Of a stretch of DNA of 64,000 bases, positions 46,521-57,545 are shown in pieces. The DNA is taken from contig NC_088787.1 in NCBI RefSeq assembly GCF_949628265.1, forward strand, positions 3,400,501 through 3,464,500. Reading direction: 5' to 3'. This stretch comes from Cloeon dipterum (lineage: Eukaryota; Arthropoda; Insecta; Ephemeroptera; Baetidae). Within the stretch, counting starts at the first letter, position 1, and each line of letters begins with the position of its first letter. The notes below the pieces were generated by a model, which saw only the letters and a list, made by a program, of their open reading frames with translations, searched no databases and had not been told where the DNA came from. Made by a program: the position numbers and the translations under genes.

Positions 46521-47278
46521 TTCTGTTCCAAACTTCAACATAAAATGCCATAAAATGAAATAAAGAGCAGGCTTAAAAATATCAATTGTTGAATCGGAAA
46601 ACTTTCATTTTTAAATGGAAGATGTAAATTACAGCTCTCGAGCGAAACGCAAATGAACGAAAAAATCTCCGTCTTTTATACAAAGTAAACGAGATGGCAA
46701 AACACGCTCGTCAATTACTCTTACATGCGGCCTCTTGCTCCTCGGCAGGTGCGATAAACCAAAACAACAACGGCCAAGATTGTAAAAAAATCTTTAGAGA
46801 ATAAAGCAATATGCTGGAAAATATAAAGATAAAGGCAAAAAGTCTATCGCTGATTGATTTTATTTTAAATATGTAAGACAGCTCCTAGGAAAAGCCAAGG
46901 AGAAAGAGTCTAGCTTACAGTGCGTGGTTATTAAAAGAGAATACAAAAATAGCAATGGCTGGAAAACAGTACCATTCTAAGAATAAATTACAATATTTAA
47001 ATTTCATTCTATTTCAAGTGTTGATAAAATACAGCACAAACTTGTTGTCATAAATTTTTAAATTATTTTCTTACGGATATACACATGGCAGCTTTATTTT
47101 TCACTTTTAAATTAAATGACCATCAGTATAATGGCTGTAAAAAGCTTTCCACGTGCAATTTTAAAGTTTTAACTTTTCTAAAAGATATTAAAAGTTGATT
47201 AATTCTAAATTTCTTTTCCATTTCAGTTGCGCTGCGAAAATTGGATTCTGGTTCAGTTTACACCTTGACGTGAGAGTA

Positions 47279-48539
47279 TTAAATTTTTTTCCAATTCGGC
47301 TTAACTGGATGTTTGTGATTTCTCTTTTGATTGTATGTCATTCTTTGATTGCAATCGCGGCATTCCCACGTAATAGCATGACAATCATTTACGTGTCTCC
47401 TCAGATTTTCCTCTGTCGCAAATAATTTTGTACAAAGATGGCATTTGATTGTTTTTTCCAGAGCTTCTAAACGATCCTTTTTAAACGAAGAGTAATTAAT
47501 GTGCACAAATATCACACTTGAAAATTCTCACCGCTTTTTTCATGTGACCATCGGTCTTTGGTACACGTACCAATGTTTTCACTCCGTTTTTCTTTTCAAT
47601 CTTGTGTGTATAGTTTTTTTCGTTTTGGTCTTTCGATTTTTGTGCTCTATTCTTGTGAGTGCGCAAGTGAACATAAATGTCGCCATATTCCTTGCCATTG
47701 CACACCTGGCAGACGCCCTTCCAATATCTTTTTTTATCCTGACTCTCATTTGCTTTCCTTTCATTGGCCCTTGAGATTTTCTTCGCGTCCGCTGAATCGG
47801 TAGTCGCGTTCCTCTTTCGCTTTTGGCCACTTGTAGAAGGTTCTGGAAATTAAATTTTGAAGAACAAAAAACATGCTTTGAAAATATGCCATTCTTTTTT
47901 GTCATCTACATATCAATCGAAGAGAGGCTTATTCTTTCTTTACTGACAAATATCACGAAACAATTTCTCACCAGGATCAATCCTGCTGACTGAGACTGCA
48001 GATTCAACCGTTGAATCCGTAATTTGATCTTGAATCCCAGCACTTAAGCTCTCACAAATGCCCTCTAAAATATTATTATTTTCACTTAAAAAGAATTCAA
48101 TGAAATCATTCGAATGAGCTAACCTGAAGCAGGACAAACACCAAAGTAAGATAAAATAACCGTAGTTATTTGTTCTTGTTCGAATGTATTTGGATATTCC
48201 GGCGGTAAAGTAATCACGACAACCACGATTTCATTGGCACGCGGATCCTGTCTTGCAGTCTGTTCGACTTGCGGCTCATTGACAGCCACGCTCACCGCTG
48301 CCAAAGTTTCATTATTCGACAGCTGGTTGTCCGTTTGCTCAGAAATCTGTTCATTCGAAGGTTCTGAAATCTCCATCAAATTCAACTCACGCGCTCTGAA
48401 AAACAATAATATAATATCTGAAGTTAATATATATCTGAAAAAGGCCCTGGACGGTTCCTTACACTATACATTTGAGGCATTCATCGTCGAGTTCCTTATC
48501 TTCTATCAGGCATTTAACGCATTTTCCTTCTGCTTCCAT
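47279..48539 (-). pseudogene. Small zinc-finger family, copy D (frameshifted)
   Basis: Exons: 48539-48463 (B-type N-terminus, KCVKCL then ECLKCI), 48395-48124, 48064-47972, 47842-47279. The frame is open through the basic stretch (GQKRKRN) and finger 1 (CQVCNGKEYGDIYVHLRTH), then stops at TAA just after FKCDICAH near 47495. Relative to copy C there is a 4-base gain at this point, and later a deletion of the region between fingers 2 and 3. The remaining fingers (IKCHLCTKLFATEEN, WECRDCNQR) continue in another frame to PVKPNWKKI. A truncated protein of about 225 residues with one finger is still possible. Confidence 0.7.
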
Positions 48540-50281
48540 TGTCGCGAGCCCAAGTCGACGCGTTTTCCTTCAAGCGTAGCCCGTCTGAGAATGAAAATCT
48601 TTGAGGGAGAATATCGGCTCACCAACTCAGGGGAAAGAGTGTTTTTTGTATTTTGCTGAAAGATTCTTGGAATTTATTATAAATGTTTGACATTTTTTGG
48701 CTCGAATTCCTGGAATTGTTCGCTACCACGAAAATCGTCTTCAAAAGAAATTCCTTGTTCCTGCTTTTGTTGACACAATGATGGATATGAATTTTTATCT
48801 TGATTAATGCTCTCCGTTATTTCAAAAAATATAAAAGAAGTTATTTCTAACCATACCAATACGCGTGAGGTGGTTATTATTCTCTAGTTGCGAAAAATCC
48901 GATTAAAGCGTCCACTACCTGCCCCAAAGAATTTCAAATCCCAGCCGCCTTTTCAGAGGGCCGCGCGACCAAACAGTTTCCTTTTCTTCCAAACCCAAAT
49001 ATTGGCGCGAACCCCGGTCAATCAACATCTTTCGATGTAAAACGAAGTCTGAAGCAGCCATAATTACCCTTCGGCCCATTACAGGGATTTTTGTGCATAC
49101 TTTTGGGGGCCTCTCGGTCTGTGCCGTCTGTGGTGGGACGGAGGCCACTTTAGATTTTTTCAGAGCAAAATTTTACGTCGCGTTTAACCAACTTTAGATT
49201 TTTATTTTACGACTAATAGCGCAGCCGCATTATTAATTTTTAAAAGGCAAAAACGTGGGTATGTTACAATTTCAAACTTTTGTATTTGGAGCCCTGGTAG
49301 AGGGCCCTGTGGGTCGTAGGGCGATGATTCTGGCACTGGTCGATGCCCCTTGGTGGGGCACGTCTGTCCGTGTGAGGTTTTCCAAAATCAGACCGTTTTT
49401 CAAATCACTACAAATTTCTCCCCAAAACTTTGCAAAATATTTAAATAAAATTTTCTGCTGGAAAAGCACGTACTAATTTAAATTACCACCTCTTTGTAAA
49501 TAATCATTATTGCATTAATGCAATTCAATTTTAAAATCTAATATTTTTAACTTTTTTTGTTCGCATTGTTCAGGCAATTTTTCACAATATTTTATCAATA
49601 TGCCGGGAGATAGTTGAGCCTTTCAGGGAGATCTATATAATACTCTGCCCGTCGTCGGACAAAATAACACATTTTAAAAAGGCGTTCAATCAGTTTTGCA
49701 GATAGAAACCTGATTAATTAATTGGCAAGTTCGGCAATTTCATAAGAATTATTGCAGAACGTGACGTCATAACAAAAGGTTTGCAAAGGAGTAAAAGAAA
49801 AAATTAAAAAGTTGTCCAAAAAAAGAGTAATAACGTAAACAATTTGAGTTTGAAACCAAGCAAAATATATTGTTCAAATTATGTAAGTGTAACTTAAACT
49901 CTTTGTTGGGATTAAAGTCGAAATAAACACTTTAGAAGTCCAAGTTCTTAGCTCCTTTACTCGCTCCCCTAATGTTTGCGCGCCATAATTTCGTCATTGT
50001 TTCTAGAAGCTTTCAGAATTCAGATGAAAACAAAGCAGGGCTGACGCAGCCAGAAATTGAGCTGAAACACGGATTCTAGTCTCTGCCAGCAGCAAGGTTA
50101 GTTCTTTTCAGGTCTCTAAACCCTCAGGGTACTCAAGAATCGTCTAAAAACGGGGTGCGCTCGCAACAAAATGTGCCTTTTAGAACTTGAAAAAATTCTT
50201 GTGGCGAGACGGCGACGTGCGTGTCAACTTTCCGATTTTGATCTTTGATTTTTGACTCTTGGGTTCAATTTAATTCCGCAG
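48540..50281. other. Spacer between copy D and the UHRF1-like gene
   Basis: 48540-48860 is decayed flank shared with A, B and C. 48860-49500 carries the same paralogous block as 31180 and 41570, with the GC-rich unit. From 49500 the sequence is unique. A probable noncoding first exon of the UHRF1-like gene ends at 50096 (CAAG then GTTAGT). Confidence 0.55.
49245..49420. repeat. GC-rich dispersed unit
   Basis: AGGGCCCTGTGGGTCGTAGG, GGCACTGGTCGATGCCCC and AAAATCAGACCGTTTTTCAA. Close copy of the unit at 31585-31740. Confidence 0.65.
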
Positions 50282-53200
50282 ATGAAGCGAAATCAGCGTG
50301 TGCCGTTGCTTGAGACAGCAAGGAAAGGGAACACTTCGGGAATGGCGACGAGGAGCAAGAAAAACCCGGCGGCCAGCGGAGGCTTTTTTGAAGTGGGCTT
50401 TTTATTTAGTAAAATTAATTAGTCGTTTGGCAATGACTCTGCAAATTTCACAGGTTGAGGACGCTGTGCTCTGGCAAGACAGGACGAGCGGCGAGTGGCA
50501 CGAGGCCTCCATCGTGGGCGTCACCTCCGACGAGGAAGGAAATCCGACCTTCCGCGTTCGTAACAAACGGTCAGTTTGCCTGAAATATTGTTTATATTTT
50601 TGCAAATTATTAATTGGGACACAAAAAGGTCTGGAAACGTGGAGAACTCTGTCGGGCTGGAGTTTCTGGCTCCGGGCAGGAGCGTCGAGCTTGCCGCCAA
50701 GGACCTGGAAAAGGGCGTGTGCCTGCTGGCCTTCATGCCAACGACAAAGAATCAAAGGGGATGGTAAATAAGACCTTAAATCAATTTTAGAAGGGTTCAA
50801 ATTGCTCTTTTCAGGTTCAAGGTGGTTGTGAGCCGAGTGGAGAAGGCGGCGAACGTCGTCAAAATGGCGTTTGGAACGGTGTTTGTCTCGTCTCGGGAAC
50901 AAATCAAGGACCAGCGCATCTTCTTCGTCCACAATGCGCTCAAATTCCCAGAATTGGTGCCGCGAGAGCAGTGGACCAAGGAAGGAGACTGGATCAGCCT
51001 CAGGAAGCGTGAGTATTTTTTATTTTATTAAAAATTTTCTTCTTTAGATTAATAGGATTTATTAAATTTAAATACTTTGCATTTGTTAGGCTAATTATTG
51101 AATTAAAATTGAAGATCCGTCAAAATATAAAATATAATGATTAAATTTCAGCGTGCGATCGTTGCTTTGAAGACCCGAGTGTGAAGTGCCGAGCGTGCTG
51201 CTGCGTTGTCTGCGGCGAAAAAGGTGGAGAAAAAGCGCTAATCACGTGCGGCGATTGCATAAACTCATGTCACGTGGCCTGCGCCAACTCGGCATCCAAA
51301 AATCTCGACAGTGACAAGAAGTGGTGAGTCTCTTTTGACTGATATAATCACCAGATTATCTTTTTGACTGTTTATCAGGTAAAGCGTGCCAGGAAATAAC
51401 CCTATTCCCTTGATTATATTAGTTACGCCCCTTTTTGACGTTCAGATTTAAGGGTTCCAATGAATTTCTCAAAGACTTTGATGAGCGTGAAAATGATCCG
51501 CAGGCGAAGAGGGGGCGTAACTGCTGAATTTTATTTATTCTCAGAAGCACTTTCCAAGAGATCAAACTCATCTTATATTGTTTCTATTTGTCTCAGGTTG
51601 TGCACAGGTTGCTGCTTTGTGGAGGAAGAAATGCAGGCCATGTTCGGCAGCAAGGACGGTTCCAAGGCCAAGGAGGAGCCGAAGACGCCAAAGACGGCTG
51701 TCCCGCCTGTCAGTGCGGCCGTGGTGGTGCCAGAAAATCACTTTGGGAAAATCCCTGGCGTGCCCAGCGGCCGACTCTGGGCCTCCAGGAAGGACGTGAG
51801 TGTTTTTAGCCTTGAATTTGGTTTTAATTGGCTGCCAGGTGTGCTTCTGGGGCGTGCACCGGTCGCTGGAGGCGTCCATGTGCGGCGCCATCAACGTCGG
51901 AGTGCAGAGCTTGTGTCTGTCGGACAGCCTCGAAGGCGACTACGACGACGGACACTGGCTCGAGGTGTCGGGCGGCCGCGACTCCAAGACCAGACCCCGC
52001 AGACTGGCCGGACTAGATCTGTAAAATTGGTTTTTGCTGTTCTTTCGCGTTTACTGGAATTTATTTCTTTCGTAGGGCGCTGGCGCAGTCTTGCTACGCT
52101 GGACTGAACGCGAAAGAGGGCGCCGTGTCCGTCGACTGGATGAAAGGCCTGCCCATCAGACTCGTCCGCGGCCACAGATTCGGACAGGTGTCCCGATTCG
52201 CCCCTCCTGAGGGCTACAGGTCCGCTTTTTTATTTTCTTTTTTGATTTAATTCTCATTCAACGCGGTATTAACAGGTACGAGGGAATTTTCAAGGTGAAA
52301 AGGTACTTCAAGAAGGGCGCAGTGTGGAGGTTTGAGCTGAGGAGAGACGACAATGAGCCTCCTCCGTGGTCCATGAGCGGCGTGAATTTCATGATCAGCA
52401 GGGGCGTCGGCTTCCTCGAGGTAATATTTCACTTTTTTTTCTTTAAATTCACTTCATTGTGCAAGAAATACTCTACAATTGAACCCTCTGAGTCCCTTAG
52501 AGTCGGCACAACATGCAATTCTACTAAATATATTTCTAAAAAATCGTCAAAAGAGAGTTAAAATTGAGTTGTATGTTATTGCTTACCATTCTCCTTGTTC
52601 TGATGAGTGGAAAACCAATTATTTGGTCTCTTATTGCCCTTATTGCAGTTGCAGAGACGGTCTATTGATTTAAAACTGCGCCAAACACATTATTTACCAG
52701 TATAACTGATTGGAATGAAAATATAAAAAATTACGCAACAAAATTTATTTTCTCCCAAGAATTCCCGACGCTGATTGGCTGAACGCATGACAGAATCTCC
52801 CGCGCAATACACTTACGCCGTTGCTAGGAAACCGTGGAAGCTGCTGACATGCGCGTTGCGTCCAGTCAATCAGCGGTGAGGATATTTTTAGAAAAGAAAT
52901 ATCGCTCTTTTCTTCGATTTGCATTTTTTTATTAATGTATTACTCGATTTAGCAGCTATGAGACCTTAAAAATATTTTCCGTTTTCCAGGGTATCATTGA
53001 CGAGAGGCCACTGAAGCGGAAGCTGCCGGTGGAAGGAGTGACATTGAAGAAGGAAAGGGTGGCCTACGTCCTTCCCCCGACCGTCAACGCCCTGATCAAG
53101 GAAGACCTGGCCAATGGCAGCAACTGGGAGGACCTGAGAGCCCACCTTCAGTTTGGCTACCCTGTGAGTTTAAATAAAACTTCTTTCCTTGAAATCCCTC

Positions 53201-53585
53201 TAAATTTAAACCTTTTCAGGACTTCATCGCTGCCCTGGTCAGGAAGTTTGCTTGCTGCGTCTGCAAAGGGGTGGTCAAAGAGCCAATCACCCTGTCCTGC
53301 GGCCACAACGCTTGCCTCGTGAGTTTTAAATAATTTTTAATCAAACTGAAAACTGAATGTTAATTGTCTTTGTAGCTCTGCTACCAAAAGTTGGTTGCCG
53401 AGGCTTCGGACAAGTTGCGCTGCCCTCGCTGCACTCGCTGCAATGCAGTTGTCCAGGAGAAGGATGCTGGGGTCAATCGCCACCTGGACCAGATCCTCAA
53501 CGCCCTTCTGCCAGGGTACAACCCAAAGGAGGCGGCGCCCAAGCCGTTTTCTCTGCTGCTCAAATCCAAGCAGCCCAAAAAGTAG
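50282..53585 (+). CDS. UHRF1: UHRF1-like E3 ubiquitin ligase (tandem tudor, PHD, SRA, RING)
   Basis: Predicted 626 aa in 12 exons: 50282-50392, 50454-50569, 50629-50763, 50815-51008, 51152-51323, 51597-51795, 51839-52020, 52076-52219, 52276-52420, 52990-53163, 53220-53318, 53376-53585; all phases agree. UHRF1 reads histone H3 and hemimethylated CpG and recruits DNMT1. Tudor region about 38-190 ([15 protein letters not shown]). PHD about 190-265 ([23 protein letters not shown]). SRA about 290-465 ([32 protein letters not shown]). RING about 535-575 ([23 protein letters not shown]). Oddities: no N-terminal ubiquitin-like domain is visible. Both aromatic residues that cap the flipped methylcytosine in the human SRA are replaced. 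The SRA finger loop is shortened. An AATAAA at about 53787 may be the poly-A signal. The ATG follows directly on an acceptor, so a further upstream coding exon cannot be excluded. Confidence 0.93.
52767..52877. repeat. Intronic inverted repeat
   Basis: GACGCTGATTGGCTGAACGC at 52767 is matched in reverse complement by GCGTCCAGTCAATCAGCGGT ending at 52877. Arms are about 27-34 bases with a ~50-base loop. It lies in the long (569-base) ninth intron of the UHRF1-like gene and looks like a small MITE. Confidence 0.55.
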
Positions 53586-54511
53586 GAAAAGCATCTCGTT
53601 TCTTTGGTAGTCTAGTTTTTCATCTGTGAATGCAAATGAGAGTCAACTTTAATTTTTATAAACAAGCAAGGACATCATGATGTTCTGAGACAATCTATTA
53701 TTATGCAAGTTCAAGAATCTTTATACCAATATTGAAAGAAGTATTTGCCTTTTTGTTCTTTCAAATATGTCTGACAGTTGTAACGAATAAATTAATTTTT
53801 GTTTGATAATTTTGACTTATTATTTTAAATTGAATGTCTTAAGATTGTGAAACATTTGATTTTCTATTTTCTGGTTCTTAATATTTTAATTTAGAATAAA
53901 GGACGCTTTCTTCCTAAAGATTACATTGAAATATGAAATATTTCGGTGCTGGATTGAAAATAGACAAATTATTACTTCTGAAAATAAAAAAAAAATTAAG
54001 AAATCGCTAATGCCGCACGGAATCTGACGAAATCTCTAACCTCTAAAATAACTAGGAGAATGATTTCTTTCCTATAGTTTTTGGGAAAATCCGTTTTGAT
54101 TATTGTAAATATTTTACCCAGCCAAAACAAAGCTTGGTATTTTGAAAGGCAACGGTTTTTGGTCTGAACCATTTCAAAAAGTGGTGCAACAGCTTCGTCA
54201 ACCAATCAGAAAAAAAGCAATGATTGTTCTGATTGGCTTATTCTTGACACGGTGCGTTTAAGCTTAAGCCTGTTGCCTCTGGCGCTGCTTTCTCGATCTC
54301 CAAAGAAGTTTGGCAACCCTAGCACGCTCTTCATAGATCTCGGAGACGAATTTTTGGACGCAACAAACGAATCAGGAATATTTTTCTAGCATTCTCTCTG
54401 AATTATTCCAAATAACCAGGATATCTTTCCTCTCACGAATCTATTGTGTTCAGTTTTGCGGCAGCAGAGTCAAGTTAAAACACGCGAGTCACTCCTCAGG
54501 AAGCGAAAAAA
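53586..54511. other. Spacer downstream of the UHRF1-like gene
   Basis: 3' UTR and flank, AT-rich. Around 54140-54245 is a CAAT-rich segment (GGTCTGAACCATTTCAAAAA; CCAATCAG inverted) related to 56190-56320. 54245-54511 is the presumed 5' region of the next gene. No further gene seen. Confidence 0.5.
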
Positions 54512-55620
54512 ATGCCGCTGGAAAAGTTCATAGAGGACATTGGATGGCGAATTTGTTTTTTTTGCAAACACTTCAAGAACTGCTACTCTTTGCCCCTTCT
54601 GACGCCTGTTCCACTCTGCAAGGCCTGCATAGACAAGTATGAAATTATAAGGAAATCATTTATTAAAATTACATTTCTATTCTTTTTTTAAAAGTGAGCC
54701 AATTTCGAACCCCAAATTCTGCCCAGGTTTCTTCACGTATTTGCAAAGCTTAACTCCACTGTCCGCGATCAGTAAGCGAAAATAAATCAAATTTAATATA
54801 AAGCGATTAATTAACTATTAAATTAGCAAATAATGCGGAGGAAGACAGTAGGAAAATGTGTCGTCTATGCTACGTAGCCAAGGGTACCGTGATCGTGTCC
54901 GATTGGGACAACCTCCATCCGACGCCCGACTTGTACAATGATAAAATGGTCAAGCTCGAACCTGGCGACTTTCTTTGCAGCAACTGCTTTCGCATCCGTG
55001 GGCAAGCACTAAAGTGAATAAAACTTTTAAAATCTGACCATTTTCTTATTTAGTTCCAGAGAGATGGAAGAAGCTCCCATTATGGACGTGGAACCTGCCG
55101 CTGGTAACATTAAAAAACCATATTTGTTTTTTTTTAAAGTGACGCGTCATGCTTTTCAGCTGTGGCCGAGCCAAACGAGGGAGATATTGATTTTTCCCTT
55201 CCCGCCCCTCAGCAGCCATGCCGTAATTTTTCGGAATCTTCTGTTCCTTGCTTTTACTGCGGACTAGACGCTAATGGAAAACCAAAACTAATGACACGCC
55301 GGAGTATACCGTACCACTTTTACACACGCCACAAGTTTGAAGATGCATACAAGTGCCTAAACCGCGCCATGTGCTCGATTTACTTTGGGACATTGGAAGA
55401 GAGAAAAGAGCACACGAAACTCCGTTTCGAGCAATACCTGCGAAGGCAATTCGAATGTTTCTCGTACTGTGATATCAGATTTGACAAAATTTCTCATTTA
55501 AACAAACATCAAGTGGAAATGCACAAGGATCTATTCAAATGTTCACAATGTGACCGGAAATTTCAAAATGAAGAAAAGGTTCGCAAGCACGAGCAGATCA
55601 GTGGACACGAAAGCAAATGA
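54512..55620 (+). CDS. C2H2 zinc-finger protein with two N-terminal ZAD-like cysteine modules
   Basis: Predicted 299 aa. Exons: 54512-54636, 54695-54771, 54827-55013, 55054-55103, 55160-55620; phases agree. First module: ICFFCKHFKNCYS to PLCKACIDK, then a predicted helical stretch (FFTYLQSLTPL). Second module: MCRLCYVAKGTV to FLCSNCFRIRGQ. Both follow the Cys-x2-Cys ... Cys-x2-Cys plan of ZAD or related treble-clef domains. The last exon has three finger-like units: PCFYCGLDANG ... YHFYTRH, a middle unit with unusual spacing (YKCLNRAMCSIYFG), and FKCSQCDRKFQNEEK ending GHESK. AATAAA near 55795 may be the poly-A signal. It is probably a nuclear regulator, related only distantly to the five ZAD genes. 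The doubled module is unusual. Confidence 0.82.
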
Positions 55621-56660
55621 CTTTCCTGCACAGATATTTTGGTTTCGGGGACTTTAGATTTTATTACCTTTGTTCACGCGATAAAATTGTAAAAAGCAAG
55701 AAGAAATTTCACACGAATGATGCATAATGCGAGGTTCTTATTCGCCCCTCACATCAGCAAATTGTATTATGATTATGGAATAATCTAGATTCAGAATAAA
55801 TTGCGTTCGCCATAAACGAATAATTTGTTTGCGTACTCAAGAAAATGTCCATCGTCAGCTTACCGTAATTGAATTTCAGTCTTTATGGTACTTTAAACTC
55901 GATATTTATGATTTCGTCTATTTTTTTTGGAAGAATAAACTAAATTATTGTAATAGTAAGCGAAAATGCTAATAAAAATATTCTTTTCGCAAATTACGAA
56001 AATAAGAGAGGTTTACAACAATCACAGTAAAATTCTGCATTTTCACCTAAAAACTAAAAAACCTGATACTAAAAATTAAATATTTAATTTAAGTAGTGAA
56101 TCGATTCCTGTGAGGTTAATTAGATGAATCACTCGTCCGACAGTTTGGCATTCAAATATTTGCCGAAAATCAGTGAAAACCGTCATTTTTGGCAGTGTTT
56201 GCGGTCTGAACCAATTAAAAAGTGCCACGAGAACGCCAGCGACCAATCAGGAGAAGGAAGGAGCTCGTCTCTGATCTCTGGTTGGTTCGCCTGAATTCTT
56301 TGTGGCACTTAAAAGAACCAAAATTAAGGAGCATTCGATTAGCTTTGCCGCAGAAGTCCATGTTATTGAATGGCCGGTGAACAATATTAAATAAAAAAAA
56401 GAGGGATTAAGATGTTAGGTCATGTTTATTCGTCTCTAATTTTAAAAAATTAATTTTTCTATTTGGTTAGACTGACAAATTCAATTATAAGAGAGTGCGA
56501 TGGTTTTTGTAATGTGATTTCTTCTTTTCCTTATTTACACCCTGAATCCCCGCGCTCCTTTAGCAGTTGAATTGACAGTTTCGTCTTGAATTAAAAAAAA
56601 ATATTTGTACATCTATTTCTGGCTATTGCTACGATTTTACTCTTAATAGGCAGTCGTCCC
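55621..56660. other. Spacer between the two cysteine-module genes
   Basis: AT-rich flank. An inverted repeat at 56209-56320 is listed separately. Nothing else coding or structural was recognised. Confidence 0.5.
56209..56320. repeat. Inverted repeat with CCAAT-like sites
   Basis: AACCAATTAAAAAGTGCCAC (from 56209) is mirrored by GTGGCACTTAAAAGAACCA (to 56320). The loop contains ACCAATCAGG and its approximate inverse. A related half-copy lies at 54150-54240. Confidence 0.5.
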
Positions 56661-56971
56661 TTAAGGCTTCCTTAATCTTCTGATTTTCCGCGATGCGTTT
56701 CTCTTTCGATGAAGCTGTGAAAGAATCGATTTTGAATTTTGGTTACGTCATATAGGGAATAAGAAAGACAACTTGCCCGCGAATGATGATGCAGCCGATG
56801 CAGAGAACGTCGTCCATTTCCAGGGTGACCCAACCGCTATTGTACAAGTTCTGCATCGGCAGGTATATTGATTGTCTCTTGTGCAATCCTGCAAATTGGC
56901 CACAAGCACGCGGTGCCTCTCACCACTCCGCAAAGACGGCACATTCTCGCTGGTTGCGAATTACTCATCAT
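56661..56971 (-). CDS. Possible small gene with one ZAD-like cysteine module
   Basis: Proposed exons: 56971-56924 (ATG ATG, MCRLCGV), 56850-56773 (NLYNSGWVTLE to CIGCIIIRGQ) and 56714-56661 (basic tail); about 60 aa. Joining the first two exons over a 73-base GT-AG intron gives a module that parallels MCRLCY ... LYNDKMVKLE ... CSNCFRIRGQ of the neighbouring gene at 54.5 kb. That likeness is the main evidence. The third exon and its phase are uncertain; another phase reads on to DDCLLRVKS. It could be a decayed copy rather than a gene. Confidence 0.35.
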
Positions 56972-57545
56972 TTTATTTCCTCTGCACGACGACTTTTGTG
57001 ACGAGAAGAGTTTCAGGAACAGGTGCGGTGAGATATTATAAAGAACTAAAAATGAGAGATTTCACCTGGTGGTGGCTTCTGAAATTATAATATTATGGCG
57101 GGATAAAACGACTTTTTATTTTTCGATGAAAAAGTTTTTTTTCTTGAGGCTGGACTGGACACTACCCTTTTTAATTTTGCGTCCATAAATATTAATTCCA
57201 ATTTATCTAGATTAGCGGAGTCCAGATTCGTGCGACGCGCAGATATGGCGTCCGGTGGAGCATGGCGCGAGATAACGGTCACGTCAACATGCGCGAAAAG
57301 AACAAAGATTTCGTCAATATTATGACTTGTGACATAATTTGCATTACTTTTACTAATTGTGTCTTTTGGATCGTAAAAACAAACTCTAGCAACCCCAAGA
57401 GAGATTTTTTGTTTTTAACACTCAGACGCCATCTTGGACCTGCGCAGTGCAAACCAATTTTATCGCACATCTGGCTGCCACTGAATGAAATGCACAGATG
57501 AATTCATGCTATTTATTTGTGTAGAGACAAATACATTTCTTTCTC
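56972..57545. other. Spacer 5' of the small gene and 3' of the BTB gene
   Basis: Mixed sequence with a GC-richer part near 57220-57300. No coding exon with supporting splice sites was found on either strand. Confidence 0.5.

Larger units (their letters stand above)
45386..47278. other. Spacer between ZAD gene 5 and copy D
   Basis: 5' flank of ZAD gene 5 with the CAGCTGCAG block (45420). A TGACGTCA element near 46158, a possible SINE at 46340-46520 and, from 46730, sequence shared with the 3' flank of copy A. No gene seen. Confidence 0.5.

Noticed and set aside
50402..50932. Minus-strand 176-codon frame opposite the UHRF1-like gene
   Set aside because: It overlaps well-supported plus-strand exons and reads through their splice sites; composition is that of an antisense shadow.
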